A DNA stretch of 64,000 nucleotides from Loxodes magnus (taxonomy: Eukaryota > Ciliophora > Karyorelictea > Loxodida > Loxodidae): the NCBI GenBank assembly GCA_946699065.1, contig CAMPDV010000380.1, positions 124,001-188,000 of the forward strand, given 5' to 3'. How positions within the stretch are numbered: the first letter of the stretch is position 1; each line of letters begins with the position of its first letter. The position numbers were made by a program, and so were the translations under genes. Positions 1-12,600 of this stretch are shown in pieces. The notes under the pieces were generated by a model. The model did not search any database. It was not told where the DNA came from and worked only from the letters and a program-made list of their open reading frames with translations.

Positions 1-2335
1 AATTTGGATCTCTAAAGAATTGGCTAGAACGAAAAATGTAAAATAGAAAACATTAATATGAATGCTTTTATCATAATATTAAAGAAGCATAAGATGTATC
101 AAAAAGATGAACTAGACTCAAAGAAAAACGAAAGATGAATTAAAGCTCAAAGAAATAAGCCAATAGAAATAAATTTGGAATTATTAGAAGAAACTTAATA
201 AGAGAAATTAATTTAAATATAGCAAGTTAATAGATATTACATAAGTTTTATTTAAATTACAATGAAATAACAGCATTAAGAACTTAACTTGAAAATTAAA
301 TATCTTTTGATAGAAAATTTTCCATATAGATTACAGTTAATAAACAAAGATAATTATCATATCGTTATTTAGTATTAATAATATAATAAAGCTAGAGAAC
401 TGGGCTATATTTACTGAAATAAATTTTTAAATGGTAGATTATAAATAAACTTTATCAAAATTTGAATAATTAGCAAGAAAATGGTTAAAAATTAGAAAAA
501 GCTTAATTAAGTTTTAAGAGAAAGTTGGAATTGCTTTTTTCTATCATTAATAGAAATGAAAGATAAAAGTAATAAGCTTAGATATAAATAAAAATTTTAA
601 TCATATTATTTTAGATAATGGTTAAATATAGCTGGAGTTTAAGGCATCCTATAGGAATAATAATAAATATTTAAGAAAGAAAACCATAGTAACATACTAG
701 GTAAGTCAAATAACCTTTTAATGATGACTAAGAAAGAAGATTTTTCCTTCATGCAAAAAATTAAAAGAATCCTTTCCACTGAAATCTAACTCAAAATTGG
801 ATTTTAATCATAAAGTATAATTGTAAAAGAAACATGGAAGTATCAGTAAATAAAAAATAAGTAAAAATCATTTATAATTAGATATCTACTTAAGTTATAC
901 AAAATACTAGTAATTAAATAAAATGAAAAAGGATTAGATTTCGAAAAATAATTCTTACTTGTTTTTATATATTAGAAAGGAATTTAAAAGATTCATAGAT
1001 AAATAATGCTTAGCTGAAAAAATAAATATTTTACTATAGAAAAATTAGATAGAAAGATGAAAAATGTATAAAAAAGTAAATCATAAATTAAATTAACTTA
1101 ACTTTAAATTCTAAAATAAAATCACAAAATATGTTTAAATTTTTACTGAAAACAATCTAGTAAAAAATACAAAATAATGTCAATTTAAGGATGGGGAATA
1201 ATTATAAGAAGACAATTTTACATAATTAAAGTAGAAGGAAATACAATCTATCTTAAAAATTATATTGATAAACAGTGTTTAACCATTTAAAAATAGAGCC
1301 AATTTATATATATTATTTATCATTAATTAAAGTAAAATGAAATGTAATAAATAAAGTATTATTTTTAATTAAAAAATTATAAGATAATATTGCAGAAATT
1401 TATAATCATAATTAACCAGAATTTAAAATCATAAAATATTTGAGATGCTAATTTGATAAAATATAACATCTTAAAAGAAAAGCCAGAAAATCGAAAAAGC
1501 TTACAACAAATTAAAACTGAAAAATTTGCATAATGTCTTTTGAGAAAAAATAATAAATTTGATTATAGTAAAATAATTTAGGAAAACTTAGTAAAAATTA
1601 AAAATTATCCATATACGCTTAAGATCGATATAGATTAAGAACATTATATATGAAAGAATGAAAATGAAAATGGAAGTTAACTTAAAAACAAGAATGGAAT
1701 GCTGATAAGTTAATAAAAAAGTTGATAAAATAAAAGAAAATAGAATCAATTAATTTAGCAAAAATATCATAAATTTTAATCTTAGTAATCATTCATTATT
1801 CAATTATTAAGTTTACTTAATAGATTTATTTAAACCATTTTATTCAGGTCAACCTTCTATCTCTAATTTTAAATTTTTTTATTTCTTTGTATATAGATAA
1901 ATATAAACCATTATCATTTCCATGATTTTAAACCTCCTAGCAAAATTTTCTATTTTACTATGACAAAAATAATTAAGACTTTATTTAAAACTCTTGAATC
2001 TAAAACCTTTAGCACTTGTAATTAGAAATTTAGTTATTTGACTAAAAATAGCTTTTTTGGTTTATTGTAAGTTACTTGAATTTTATGTTTAAATAAAATT
2101 AAAAAACTAATTTAAATTTTTCTTCCTTTAACTGCTTTTACCTTAGTTTTTATTATAAGTAGCTAACATAATTAAAACTTAATTTAAACTTCAATGAATT
2201 AGAAATTTCACTATAGTAGTTATAACTATTCCTTGATTTAACAAATATAAGAAGATTAATAAAGAAAGTTAAGTTTAGTTTGAGTTAAAATAGTAAAAGT
2301 AAAGTTAAAATCAAAGGGATTTGTTAAAAGTAAAG
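1..2335. other. AT-rich stretch, no gene assigned
   Basis: Very AT-rich. The + strand is purine-rich up to about 1780 and can be read in all three frames under the UAR=Gln, UGA=Trp code, so a gene entering from the left edge is possible. No frame stands out by motif, start or stop, and I assign none. No tRNA-like or repeat structure was seen. Confidence 0.4.
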
Positions 2336-2339
2336 GTAA

Positions 2340-3200
2340 AAGAGGAAATAAAAACTTCATACTAAGAATGCGAATGGAAAAAGATGAAGATCCGGAAATT
2401 AATAATAATTTATATAAATAGGATTCACAAAATAAAAGAAATAATTCATCAAATATTCCTTGCAATATTACTAAAATAGTGTTGCCAAGTTAGATATTAT
2501 AACCATACGATAATAATACAGAATGTGCTTAACTAAACTAAAATTGAAATTGAAAGCAATACAATTTTCCTACTAATTGATATTTTCAAAAACTGTATCC
2601 AGTAACTTGTGATATCACAGCCTTATTATCTTTGCAACTATACATTCTTTAACTCATTTTCTTTCTTGAAGAAAATGTAAAATCATGATAAAAAGGTTTA
2701 TTAAAAGATACAATAAATCGGGTAAATAGCATAATATTAAAACTGTTATCTTTGATATTGGAGATGCAATACAAATATCAAATTTAAATTAGGATGTAAG
2801 AATTTATATCCCTTTATTCTTCTAACTAAGCGATTTTATCCTTTAAGCTGATGTTGATGTAATAAATTTTGAATGCTCTTACTTTTATTAGCATAATATC
2901 ATCCAATAAAATTTTACCATTGATATTCTATCATGAACTTATACTTAGCTTTTCGCAATATTTCCATATAATAAATCTATTATTTTCTTTTATGACTTAC
3001 AAGGTTGAGAGTTTTGCACTATTCTTTTCTAAATGATACTGATAAATGAAATTGTATCCTTAAAAAAAAATATTATTCCTACAACAAAACCATTAAAGTG
3101 ATTTAGAGAAATGAATGAGAAGGTTATAATAAGATGATTCTTTCATGATTTGTAAAAGAATGAAAACTTAAATAAGATTTCTAAACTTGATAATCTAATT
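2340..3200 (+). CDS. probable protein-coding region, function unknown
   Basis: I do not recognise the family. Two adjoining frames give protein-like sequence under the UAR=Gln, UGA=Trp code. The first, around 2360-2720, begins with an acidic and Asn-rich stretch (KDEDPEINNN) and contains PYDNNTECAQ. The second, around 2735-3150, contains TVIFDIGDAIQISN, DVRIYIPLFF and ADVDVINFECSYFY, with many Asp, Val and Ile residues as expected of a folded beta-rich domain. The change of frame may mark one of the tiny introns seen elsewhere in this window, but no clean GT-AG pair of the right length was found. The reading can be carried on toward 4100 with weaker support. Neither start nor stop is fixed. 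Confidence 0.4.
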
Positions 3201-4232
3201 TTGATAAAAGAAACAAATTATAAAAATATTATAAGTTAAATCTAAAACTTTATAAAATATCTTTTATTTTTAAATATAGTGACATCGAAGTTTGCATAAA
3301 TTACAGCATAAAATAAAATATTTAAGAACATAATTAAACAAGTAATTATTTTAAAATTTTCATCAAGATAAGAAAATAGATTACCATAAAATTGTTATTT
3401 TGGATATATTGTAAAATCTAAAGAATTGTCCCAAATTAAAAATTAATAACTTAATAAATTACAATCCGTTCAATTTTTTCTGATTTTTTAAGAAATTAAT
3501 TTAAAATAATTATTTAGCTTTTTAAAAAGGTATAAAAAAAGAAAGAAATAGACTTAAGATACTATAGAGATCTAAATTAATTTTATAATTATTAACAAGA
3601 ATTAGAAGTAAATTAGCCCCTAAATCCAAAAATTAAATAAATAAATCTTAAATTTATTAGATATAAAAGTAGTCAAAAATTTATTTTCCAAAATTACGTC
3701 GCATAATCAAAAAAATTGAGTTAATGAAAAAGAGATAAAATATTAAATAAATCCATAATAAAAAATCAAAGAGTTATAAAAATACGGAATAAAATATACA
3801 AAAATACATTAATACTAAAAAATAAATCCGTTTCTATAAATATTTCGTAACTTCGCAAAGAAATTATCATAGTGACTAAATAAATAAATAACTTATTAAT
3901 TTTAAAAAGTTTAAGCATTTATAAACGAAATAAAAATTAATGCAAATATGAATTTTTCAATTAAAAAATTATAAATAAATTTGATGTAAAATTAATTAGA
4001 TTTTAAGCTCAGAAAAGCAAATATTATTTAATTAAAATCAAAGAATAATAATAATGAAATTACTTAAATCGAAATTAAATGAATAGTTGTAAATTAAAAA
4101 GAATCAATTATCTTTTTAATATTTCTATTTAGAAAAAACTCTTAATTTTTCTTTTACTATAATCACAAAGAGTTTATATCAAGCATATTAACTTTCAGTT
4201 AAGTTTTAATTAGTATAAATTATTATAAAAAA

Positions 4233-5003
4233 ATGGCAGAAGGTCTCAGGAAGGGTTTTTTTCCAGCTCCATAGAAAAAGGAAAAAAAACCAGAGACTTC
4301 TAATTCTTCTCCTACCATGTCTTCTTTAATAATATAATAATTTTCTTAGGCTCTTTAACCCCCAAATTTAGAAAAATAAAGATAATCTTAAATTGAATAA
4401 GAAATTAAATCAACAGAAACTGACTAAAGCAAGCGAGACTTTTTACTCCCATAGCCACGATCAAGCAACTACATGAAAAGTGGTAACTAAAAAATAATGT
4501 AGAAATAGAAAAATGATGAATAGCTAATAATAGAATAACTTATGAAATCTATCCGTAACCTATAAGAAGAAGTTTAAATATTAAAGAAAGAAAACTAAAA
4601 ATTACTATAGAAAAGTTAAAACAATGAAGAAAGATTAATGAAACAGGAAATCGAAGTGAAACTTTTGGGAGAAAAAAGAATTTAACCTTAAACTTTAGCT
4701 GAAAATAAAATGGAACTAGAATACACAAAACCCTTAGAGATAACTCCTCCCAGAAGGATCGTCAAGCTGTGCTACCTGTGCAAATCAAAATTCCACACAT
4801 ACAAGAGATGCAAGATATATTTGGATAAACAGAGAAGAAACAGTGAAGAGATTTGGAGAGAACTTTCAAGAATTTATGTAGACAAGGATGGAAGAATATT
4901 TAGAAGGAGGCTTTTTCAAGGGAGTGCCAGAACTCCAAAAAAACTGGGAGTCCCGAACTTTTATTTTAAACCTCAAGGAACGAACTCTGGAGGTATGTTT
5001 TGA
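4233..5003 (+). CDS. zinc-knuckle coiled-coil protein, LINE ORF1-like
   Basis: A 256-residue reading frame from ATG to TGA, with about 30 in-frame TAA/TAG codons read as Gln in its first two thirds. Residues about 1-70 are low-complexity (Ser/Pro/Gln). About 85-150 form a Lys/Glu/Gln/Leu coiled coil. Near residue 175 comes CYLCKSKFHTYKRC, an exact C-x2-C-x4-H-x4-C zinc knuckle, followed by a basic tail. Coiled coil, CCHC knuckle and basic region in this order are typical of the nucleic-acid-binding ORF1 (gag-like) protein of non-LTR retrotransposons. No reverse transcriptase follows within several kb, so this is either a LINE remnant or a domesticated ORF1. A related but diverged protein follows 550 bp downstream on the same strand. 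The 3' half is clearly richer in GC than the surroundings, which supports coding. Confidence 0.7.
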
Positions 5004-5554
5004 AGGGGTTTAAAATCCCCGGAGATACGAACATTTTAATTTAGTATATTATTATTAGTATAAATTAAAATTTTTAATTTTTTGTCTATTGACAATTATT
5101 AAATAATACTTATCTTTAATCTATCACTTTTAATATAAATTTAGACAATCATTAAATTAATTATTTAATATCTCCAAATACTAGTAAAAACAATATTTAG
5201 CATTATACTCTTTCTTTAGTAAAAATTATTTATAGTAATAACCTATTTTAATTACATTTTTTAATCTTTTTATTCATTAATTTTACTTTATTTATTTTCT
5301 TAAAATTATACAAATTTCCTATAAGGAATAGTAAATATGAATATTATATCTAAGAGACAATAATTAAATTAGAGACTCTACAGAATTTCTATCTAAGTAC
5401 TTAATTTAAGATTATATATTTACTATATAAACACTAAGTAAGTTATCGTTTTGTATTATCAAAAGTTATAGATAAAAATAAATTTACACAAGTAGAATAA
5501 TTTTACCTATTTTAGATAAATTTAATAATAGTTTAGATTAATTATTATAAAGAA

Positions 5555-6430
5555 ATGGTACCTAAGAAATAATAGACTTCTATTAATACTTTCTTAAAAA
5601 AATAAGAAGAATAGTATAATTTAACTGAATAGTCATCGAATTAAGATTAAGAAAAATAATCAAAATAAGCATTTGAATAATCAGTTCAATAGAGAATATC
5701 TAATTTACAGCTGGAAATAAAATAACATAGATAAAAAATAGAATAAATAGAGACCACTTTAAATGAATTGTAGCAAAGAATATATTATGATTTCTCAGTA
5801 GTAGAGCAAACTATAAACTCAATCTAATAATAAATGAGTGGCTAATTGAATCGAATTACCTAACAATTTCAGGACATCTCCTAATTTTTTTAATCAGATC
5901 TCTAGATTTTCCATTAACAGATAAAATAACTTTAAGAATAACAAACATAGCAACTAGAATTTAATTAAAAATTTATGGTATAAACATAATTCATAACGGT
6001 GGACATTGAACCTAACACTGATCTATAATTCGTAAATAGGATAAGACAACAACCAAGAAGACCAAGATGTTGAACTTGTAAAAAATCACATTAAACGGAA
6101 AGGTGCTGGTAAAGATATCATATATATAAGGAAAATAAAAAAATTTTATTAATAGAATTTTCTAGAACAAAAGAGTGATCTAATATTTGACCTGCAAGAT
6201 CCAGAAAGATATACAGGAAGAAATATTGAAACTCAAAACTAAATTAAACAAATAATAACGAAGGCTGGAGAAGTAGATAAGGATAAAAAACTAATTAAGT
6301 CTTAAGCCGTCCTTTAGTTTAAGAAGAGACTGATCAAATAGAGGATTTAAAGGCCAATTCTTAAAACTACAAATTTAATTTAACCTATTTTACCTTTTTT
6401 TATCTTTAATTATTTTTAATAAAAAACTGA
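5555..6430 (+). CDS. second zinc-knuckle coiled-coil protein, LINE ORF1-like
   Basis: A 291-residue frame, ATG 5555 to TGA 6428-6430. Residues about 15-150 are Gln/Glu/Lys-rich with heptad-like spacing, so a long coiled coil is expected. Near residue 170 comes RPRCWTCKKSHQTERC, a C-x2-C-x3-H-x4-C knuckle one residue shorter than in the upstream neighbour; its W is encoded by TGA. Further TGA codons read as Trp lie in KEWSN, NIWPA and KKYWN. The layout matches the preceding gene, so the two look like diverged copies of one LINE ORF1 family. No RT frame follows. The frame could end earlier if one of the internal TGA codons is a true stop. Confidence 0.6.
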
Positions 6431-7476
6431 CTAAATTAAAAATTTTAAATAATTGATAAACTTGAATTTTTAAAGAATAAGCAAAACAAAAAAGGAAGAA
6501 GCTATAGAGGAGTAGAAAGAAGAACTAATTAAAGAAAAATGATGAAATCAAGACTAGATTAAAAAAACAATTTAAAAACATTTACTAACGTATATAAAGA
6601 AGCAATTTTTGCAATTAAAGGCGTAAAAAACTCTTTTAGTTTAAATTTAAATCTAAAGAATAAGCATGTAAATAAAGTTCTTTTAGTCACTATTCTCTCT
6701 TTAATAACTAATCTTAGTATTATTGTATGATCATTATCATGCTTAATTTAGAATTTAATTTATATAAATCCTTTGTTACTTAGAGCTCTCTTTAAATAAA
6801 AAAATTAAAAGAGTATAATTCACATCTTATTACTATATTAAACGTCCGAGGGTATCGCATAATCATATAAAAATGAAACTTGGGTAATTAACATCCTTTA
6901 AAAAATTATTCTTCATATATTTAATAAATTATTATAAAGAACTACGCATCAATGTGGTACTACACGCTCTATAATCAAATTTATTTTTATTATTATAGAA
7001 AATTGTATTGTTTCATCCGATAGCTTTAGTTATATCAGATATATTACATATTAAACTTTGCTTGTTATGGCAATGCATATTTTATAAATAGCAATATTTT
7101 TTTTATTCAATCTCAGTATTGTATTCAAAATTTAGCAATTTTTCAGCCAATTATAAAAAAGATTACTTTTATATAAAATCCAGTTTTTAAAAATAAAACG
7201 TTTCTTTAAAAAAATAATAGTTAAGAAAATTGGTTAACATCATAGAACTTTATTTAATCTTAATCTTTATAATTATAATATATTTGATTTAGTTAAATAA
7301 AAGGTCAATTGTATTTATGTTTTTTTATTTTTTATGAGTTTTTGTTGCTTATTATAATGTATATTAAAATTCCTGACTATAATTTGCAAATTTCTAATTA
7401 GAATTTTTAGACTTTTAAAACTTAAAAGAAATTTTGAAGTTAAAGTTATAAACTACTAGTCTATTATGTAGTCTAG
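6431..7476. other. intergenic, no gene seen
   Basis: AT-rich sequence between the second zinc-knuckle gene and the small membrane ORF. A purine-rich run at about 6480-6560 does not develop into a convincing frame. Nothing else was recognised. Confidence 0.4.
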
Positions 7477-7659
7477 ATGAGTCTATTTAAAGCAGCTTAG
7501 GATATTACAATTAGTTATGTCTCTGTTATTTTGGGTAATTTTTTAGGGATATGTATCTTTATAAAAATAAAAGAATTTGAACTACTAGAGATTTACCTAA
7601 ATCAGTTTCTTATGAAGACATTCTTCTTTTTATTAATGAAAAGTGAACAAAAAAGTTGA
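7477..7659 (+). CDS. possible small membrane protein, 60 aa
   Basis: ATG 7477 to TGA 7657-7659 gives MSLFKAAQDITISYV followed by a strongly hydrophobic stretch (VILGNFLGICIFI) and a second one (MKTFFFLL), ending KSEQKS. Two short membrane segments with a Glu/Leu-rich linker are plausible for a small organellar or ER protein. The family is unknown. Support comes only from composition and from consistent ends, and no internal TGA has to be read through. It lies upstream of and convergent with the tRNA-Arg gene on the other strand. Confidence 0.35.
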
Positions 7660-7815
7660 TTTGATATAAATAGATTTACTAAGCTATATTAATAGGTTTC
7701 TTATAAGAAGTATAATATGAGATGTAGTGTGTATTGAATATTAATAGTTACTGCTTCTTTAAAAAAGTTAATAGTATTAATAATAGTTATTTCTAAATAT
7801 CTTATATATTAAAAA

Positions 7816-7888
7816 CAGCCTTGGTGGGATTCGAACCCACAACCCTCAGCTTAGAAGGCTGATACGCTAACCGTTGCGCCACAAGGCT
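7816..7888 (-). tRNA. tRNA-Arg (anticodon UCU)
   Basis: On the minus strand, 73 nt fold as a full cloverleaf. The acceptor AGCCTTG pairs with CAAGGCT and is followed by discriminator G. The D-arm/A-box reads TGGCGCAACGGT. The anticodon stem TCAGC/GCTGA encloses the loop CTTCTAA (anticodon TCT). The T-arm/B-box contains GGTTCGAATCC. No intron is present and CCA is not encoded. Five T residues follow directly (complement of 7811-7815), a typical RNA polymerase III terminator. Confidence 0.95.
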
Positions 7889-8617
7889 TTATAAACTTAT
7901 TCTTAAATGTGTATTAAATAGAATTTCAGTCTATTCATATAAAATAAATAACTAAACCTTGCTTAACTCTAATTAGCTTTAATTAGATTAAATATTTTAT
8001 TCTTTTATAAGCTTTTATTAAAAGATAATATCAAATTACTCTGAAAGAAATAATTAAAAAAATAAACTAAGAAAACAAAGCAATAATTCAATATAGACCT
8101 TGATACTTTTGATTAACATTCTTTTAGATTTAATTCTGTTTTTATTGATTAGACTTTGATATTAATACTGACTCATTATTAATATAAAGTGAGACAAATA
8201 AATTTTTGTATACTCTATGCTTTTATTGATTGTCTATTATTTAAGACTTTTTTAAGAGAGTATAAAAATAAGATACTGCTTAAACTTTTTTTTATTATGC
8301 TTTTTTTGGTTTAAAGGTTTAAAGAAAACCACTGCTTAATAATTATGGCTTATAAATAAATCAATTTTTCATCCAAGATACTTAAAAATTCTGAAGGCAC
8401 AAGAAATTGATTGATAGAGTTGGAAAGCAGCCCAAAAATGAAATTTATCTTTATAAGGACAAATATTTAAATGAAAATTGAAAAATAATAGATAAGTAAG
8501 TAGATGTGTTAAATAATATGAAGAATAAATAAAGTAGTTCTCTATATTTTCATAAATAGAAATATTTAGTTTAATATTAATATAAAAGTTTATAGTATCT
8601 CCACATAAATAAATTTG

Positions 8618-8983
8618 TCAATTTTGTTCTTTATATAATAATAGCTAAATCTACTTTTCCTTTAATCTCCTTTTTTCTTTCTTGAATCTATGCCTTGATC
8701 TTATACTTATTGATAACTTTATTCCATTTTTGCATTCAAATGTCTTAGCTAAATTGTAGCTCTATATTGCTTCAATGTTCTATTCTCGCCTGGATTTATA
8801 TCTTTCAATACCTACCGTACTTGCATTAATTCAAAAAATCTAAGAGATGATTTTGAAGCACATCTCTTGCAGTTCTTATATATCTCTTATCAGATGTTTA
8901 TTTGCTTACCCAATTTAATGGTTGAGCAAGTAGATTTTAGCTGAAGATATTTAATTAAAAAACTAGAATTTTTAGTTGTTCAT
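8618..8983 (-). CDS. small basic protein, 121 aa, unknown
   Basis: ATG 8983 to TGA 8620-8618 in one phase. Recognisable parts are MNNQKFQFFNQISS, then helical RDIQELQEMCFKIIS, INASTVGIERYKSRREQN, and a strongly basic C-terminus (SRHRFKKEKRRLKEK). One TGA is read as Trp (IFWINA). The protein has no signal peptide or membrane segment. I do not recognise the family. The frame is preferred for its helical patterning, its basic tail and the agreement of start and stop. It is the first of a run of minus-strand genes. Confidence 0.45.
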
Positions 8984-9681
8984 TACTGAAATGCCTTTAG
9001 AGCAGCAATAAGTAAATTAAATGGTTATCTTTTAGGCTTCCTGTTTTTGTTAAGCCTGATAAATATAAGGTGTACTGCTAGTAAATTAAGTTCACTGTGC
9101 TACAAAACGATTGCTAGCATTTCCCCCAGCTAGGTAAAATATTACATGCTTTGATTATTAATAAAGATATTTCTATATACATGCGTTGATAAACTTTTGT
9201 TTCTTAAACCAAAAAATAGAATTGTGTTAATTAAAGTAAGTTAAAATATGAAAGGGAGAGTATAGTTACTAGAAGATAGAAATAATAATTATAAGCTCTT
9301 TATTTGATTAAGAAGTAATTAAATTAATTATTAGAAAGACTTAGATAAATGTATATCAATTTATTAATATTAAATAAAGGAAACTAAGATATTATGGTAT
9401 ATCTTAGACTTAAGCAATAAAGGTAAACTTCAAATATTAATACTTAGCAAGAGAAAAAGAAAAGCTAAATTATATAATAATTAAGATTATCATATCCTAT
9501 AAAGTCTTATTTTGATATAGAATTAAATAATCATTTTATTGGTTCAATTTTTTAGAATCTAAGCCTAAGTGATTCTTCATATATTACTGTTATTTTAAAC
9601 AATAAGCAAAGAGCTTTATTGAAGTATTTGTAATAATCTTTAGAGTTTTTCTCTTAAACTTCATTATCATATATTGCTTAT

Positions 9682-12600
9682 TCATTTCCTTAGACTAATA
9701 TTTTATTATAATAAGTACTATAGTTCAAGATTAATCTCATCGCTTTCTAGAACGATATATAGTCTTTTATGAATTTTCCATAATTTTTAAAATAAATCCT
9801 TTTTTCTAAAAGCATTGAAAAAAAGGACTTGAGACTTTTTATCTATTAAAGCAATACATTATTTCTAAATTCCTTTGCAAGTATAAGAGTCAACTTAGTA
9901 AGCATTTAAAGTTAAGACTTAATCTAATTTCTTTATCGTCTCTTAATATAGTTCGAAAGAATTAACGCTAACTGCTTTGAAGTGAAAATCTTAGTTTTTC
10001 TAGATATAATTTCTGACTCTTTGGTAAAAAACTTAGCAGCATATCTAAGCTATTCTATCATCAAAATTAGCTCCTTTAAATGACAAAAGCTTTTTTACCT
10101 TAAACTTCTAACTTCGATCTTCAGTGAGGCTTCCTTTCTCTCTGTGTATTTTTATAATCAAAGAATAGAAAGAGCAAGGCTCTAAATATCATATAATACC
10201 TCCTAAGTTTAAAGAGGTCTCTAGTTAAATTCAAGATCTTGACGGAAAGTATCCGGATAATTATCCTGCTTTTGTAGGAACTTTAAATTTATGAGTGTCA
10301 ATTATTTGCTCGCTGCACATGATTATCAGTACTTTGCAGAAAACGATCTCCTAATTTCCAAGTAATGCCCACTAAGAGGTTATTTAAAGCAAGCAAGATG
10401 AGAGCTTAGTGTCCCTAAAGCATTCCAAGTAGATGATTATAATTATATCCCTTATTTTTAAATCTTATAATACTTTAATGAGTCTTTTTTCCCTTTCTAG
10501 TATTTATTTCAGTATTGCTAAACTTATTCCATGCTTTAGCGTGCCTTTGTTTTTTTAATCTATCTGAGTTCAATTAGAAATAGGTTTGATTATAACTAAA
10601 TTTTAGATTAATTTAGATAAGACTAAAAATACCTTGGCATATTAAATAAGCTATGAAATACATTTGGTTTTAAATATAAAGGCTTAACTAATAATTATTA
10701 GGATTCTTTATATCTAAAGCTAATAAGCTAATTAAGCTAATAAAGGTATTAACTAACTTAATTAAAGATATAGTGCTACTATTAGTATTTTAATATTAGT
10801 TATAAATAATACTCTTAGTAACTAACTCTTTTCTAAGTTATATTTGCCATTTATTAATATACTTCTAGATCCGTCTGAGGCTTATGGTTCATAAATATCA
10901 AAAAGATATCTAGATCTAGTATAAAATACTCTTGTTAGCTTAAATCAAATACATTGACCTTTCCTCTTTTTATTATTTCTACTTAGAATTGCCTGCTAAT
11001 CCCTTAAAAAAAATTTGTTGTTTGAGAATCTGAATTTTGTAATAAGTAAAGGTTATTAGATTAAGTGCTTCTTAATTATTTAATATCAGCCAGAAAGTAA
11101 ATAATAAGTAATAAGTCATAAGTAAAGGGCTTCTTAACTCGGAAGTAGTAGCTCAGGATTTTCACTTTAACAAAGTTTTAGTTTATAAATGAAATTATCC
11201 AAAGTATTTCATTAACTCTGACTATTATTTCAGAAGAGTATAATCTTCATTAATGAACTAAATTTTAAAGTTACGAAGTATATTCTAACTATGAACTAAG
11301 TTTAACTTAGAAGTATTTAAGCTATAGAGATATCAGAATTATTTTATATCTTATAGCTAAATAAAGGATATTAAAATCACTAGCATCTTGCTTCCCACAA
11401 AATTCTATTTTTAATTAAGATTTTATCGAGTTTTTCATTCATATGATTCTTCTCGTATTCTACAAAGCTGCATCAACTTATTTTTCCATAAGTTCCCCTA
11501 GTAAATATTGCTAATTATTCTGGAAATAAGACTCTAGTTATCTATAGCTAAAGTAAAATATTTTGAGCATTTTCAAAGATAAATTGCTAAGTCTAAGCCT
11601 TAGGCTAAATTTTAACTAAAAGCAGGTACAAAGCTAAGTAATGATATTCTAATGTTAAGTTCCTAAATAGAAAGTTAAAAAATTTAATTATAATGGAAAT
11701 CAAAAAAGGATTAGCTGAATTTTTTATTAGCTTAAGTAAATAAAATTCAAAATAAATCAAGAGTAGAAAATTAACAAATGAGTCTAATAAAAAGAACAAA
11801 GTCAGTGTTATAAAAAATAACGCTGAAAGCTACAAATATTTGAAATTAAACAAACCTCAAACCAAAATTTTAAATAAAGATATAAATAAATTGATTGAAA
11901 TAAGACTAACTAAGCCTTTTGTAAAATAAACTAGATCTATTATAATTAATTATAGTTACTATTAATTTAAGCATCTTCATAATAGAAATTACCATTCTAG
12001 CAACTACATATTATTTATACAGTTTGATAGATATAAGATATTATTACTTTAACATTTAATATTTAAACTTTAAATTTATTTATATAAAAAGGCGGGAAAT
12101 TTATACACTATGCTTAATAATAGAATCAGTATGAATTTCAAAAATTAAAGGGTTAGAAGCTAAAATATCTTAATTTAATAAAAATTTAAGCATCTTTCTA
12201 TAATTTAGTATTAAACTAGGATTATTTAAAATAACTGGAAGCTATGATAAATTAAAGCTTTATTATTTTAGTTTGCTAATAATATCTCTTTAGCTAAGTA
12301 ATTATTACTAAATTTATTTAAATAGTAACTATGCATATTAGAATATTATGCTTTGTAATCATTATGCATAGTTAATAAATACAATTTTTATCCAAATATT
12401 TATTTTGCTTTACTCTTTATTATTAGATCATACTATTCTGCTATTTCTTAAATTTAAGTGAAACTTGCTAATTACCATTAACTTTATTAACTTGCTCAAA
12501 TTTAAGATATGAGATCTTCTTAAATTAATTCAACCTAAAGTTTTTGTAGTTTGATTGCTAGATATAGCATTTTATAGGAATTAATAATCCTTGTGACTTA

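Noticed and set aside
1-1780. Long plus-strand frames covering the left edge
   Set aside because: All three phases are open and similarly protein-like, so no single one can be supported.
9900-10000. DDE transposase-like reading of YQVDSYTCKGIQKQCIALID
   Set aside because: Only a loose resemblance; no second and third acidic residues in proper context and no terminal inverted repeats were seen.
10150-10640. Alternative minus-strand gene starting MPRYFQSYLNQ
   Set aside because: Its codons are poorer in G at the first position than the frame of the large membrane protein, which runs in one phase from 12979 to 9682; the ATG-to-TGA span here can arise by chance under this code.
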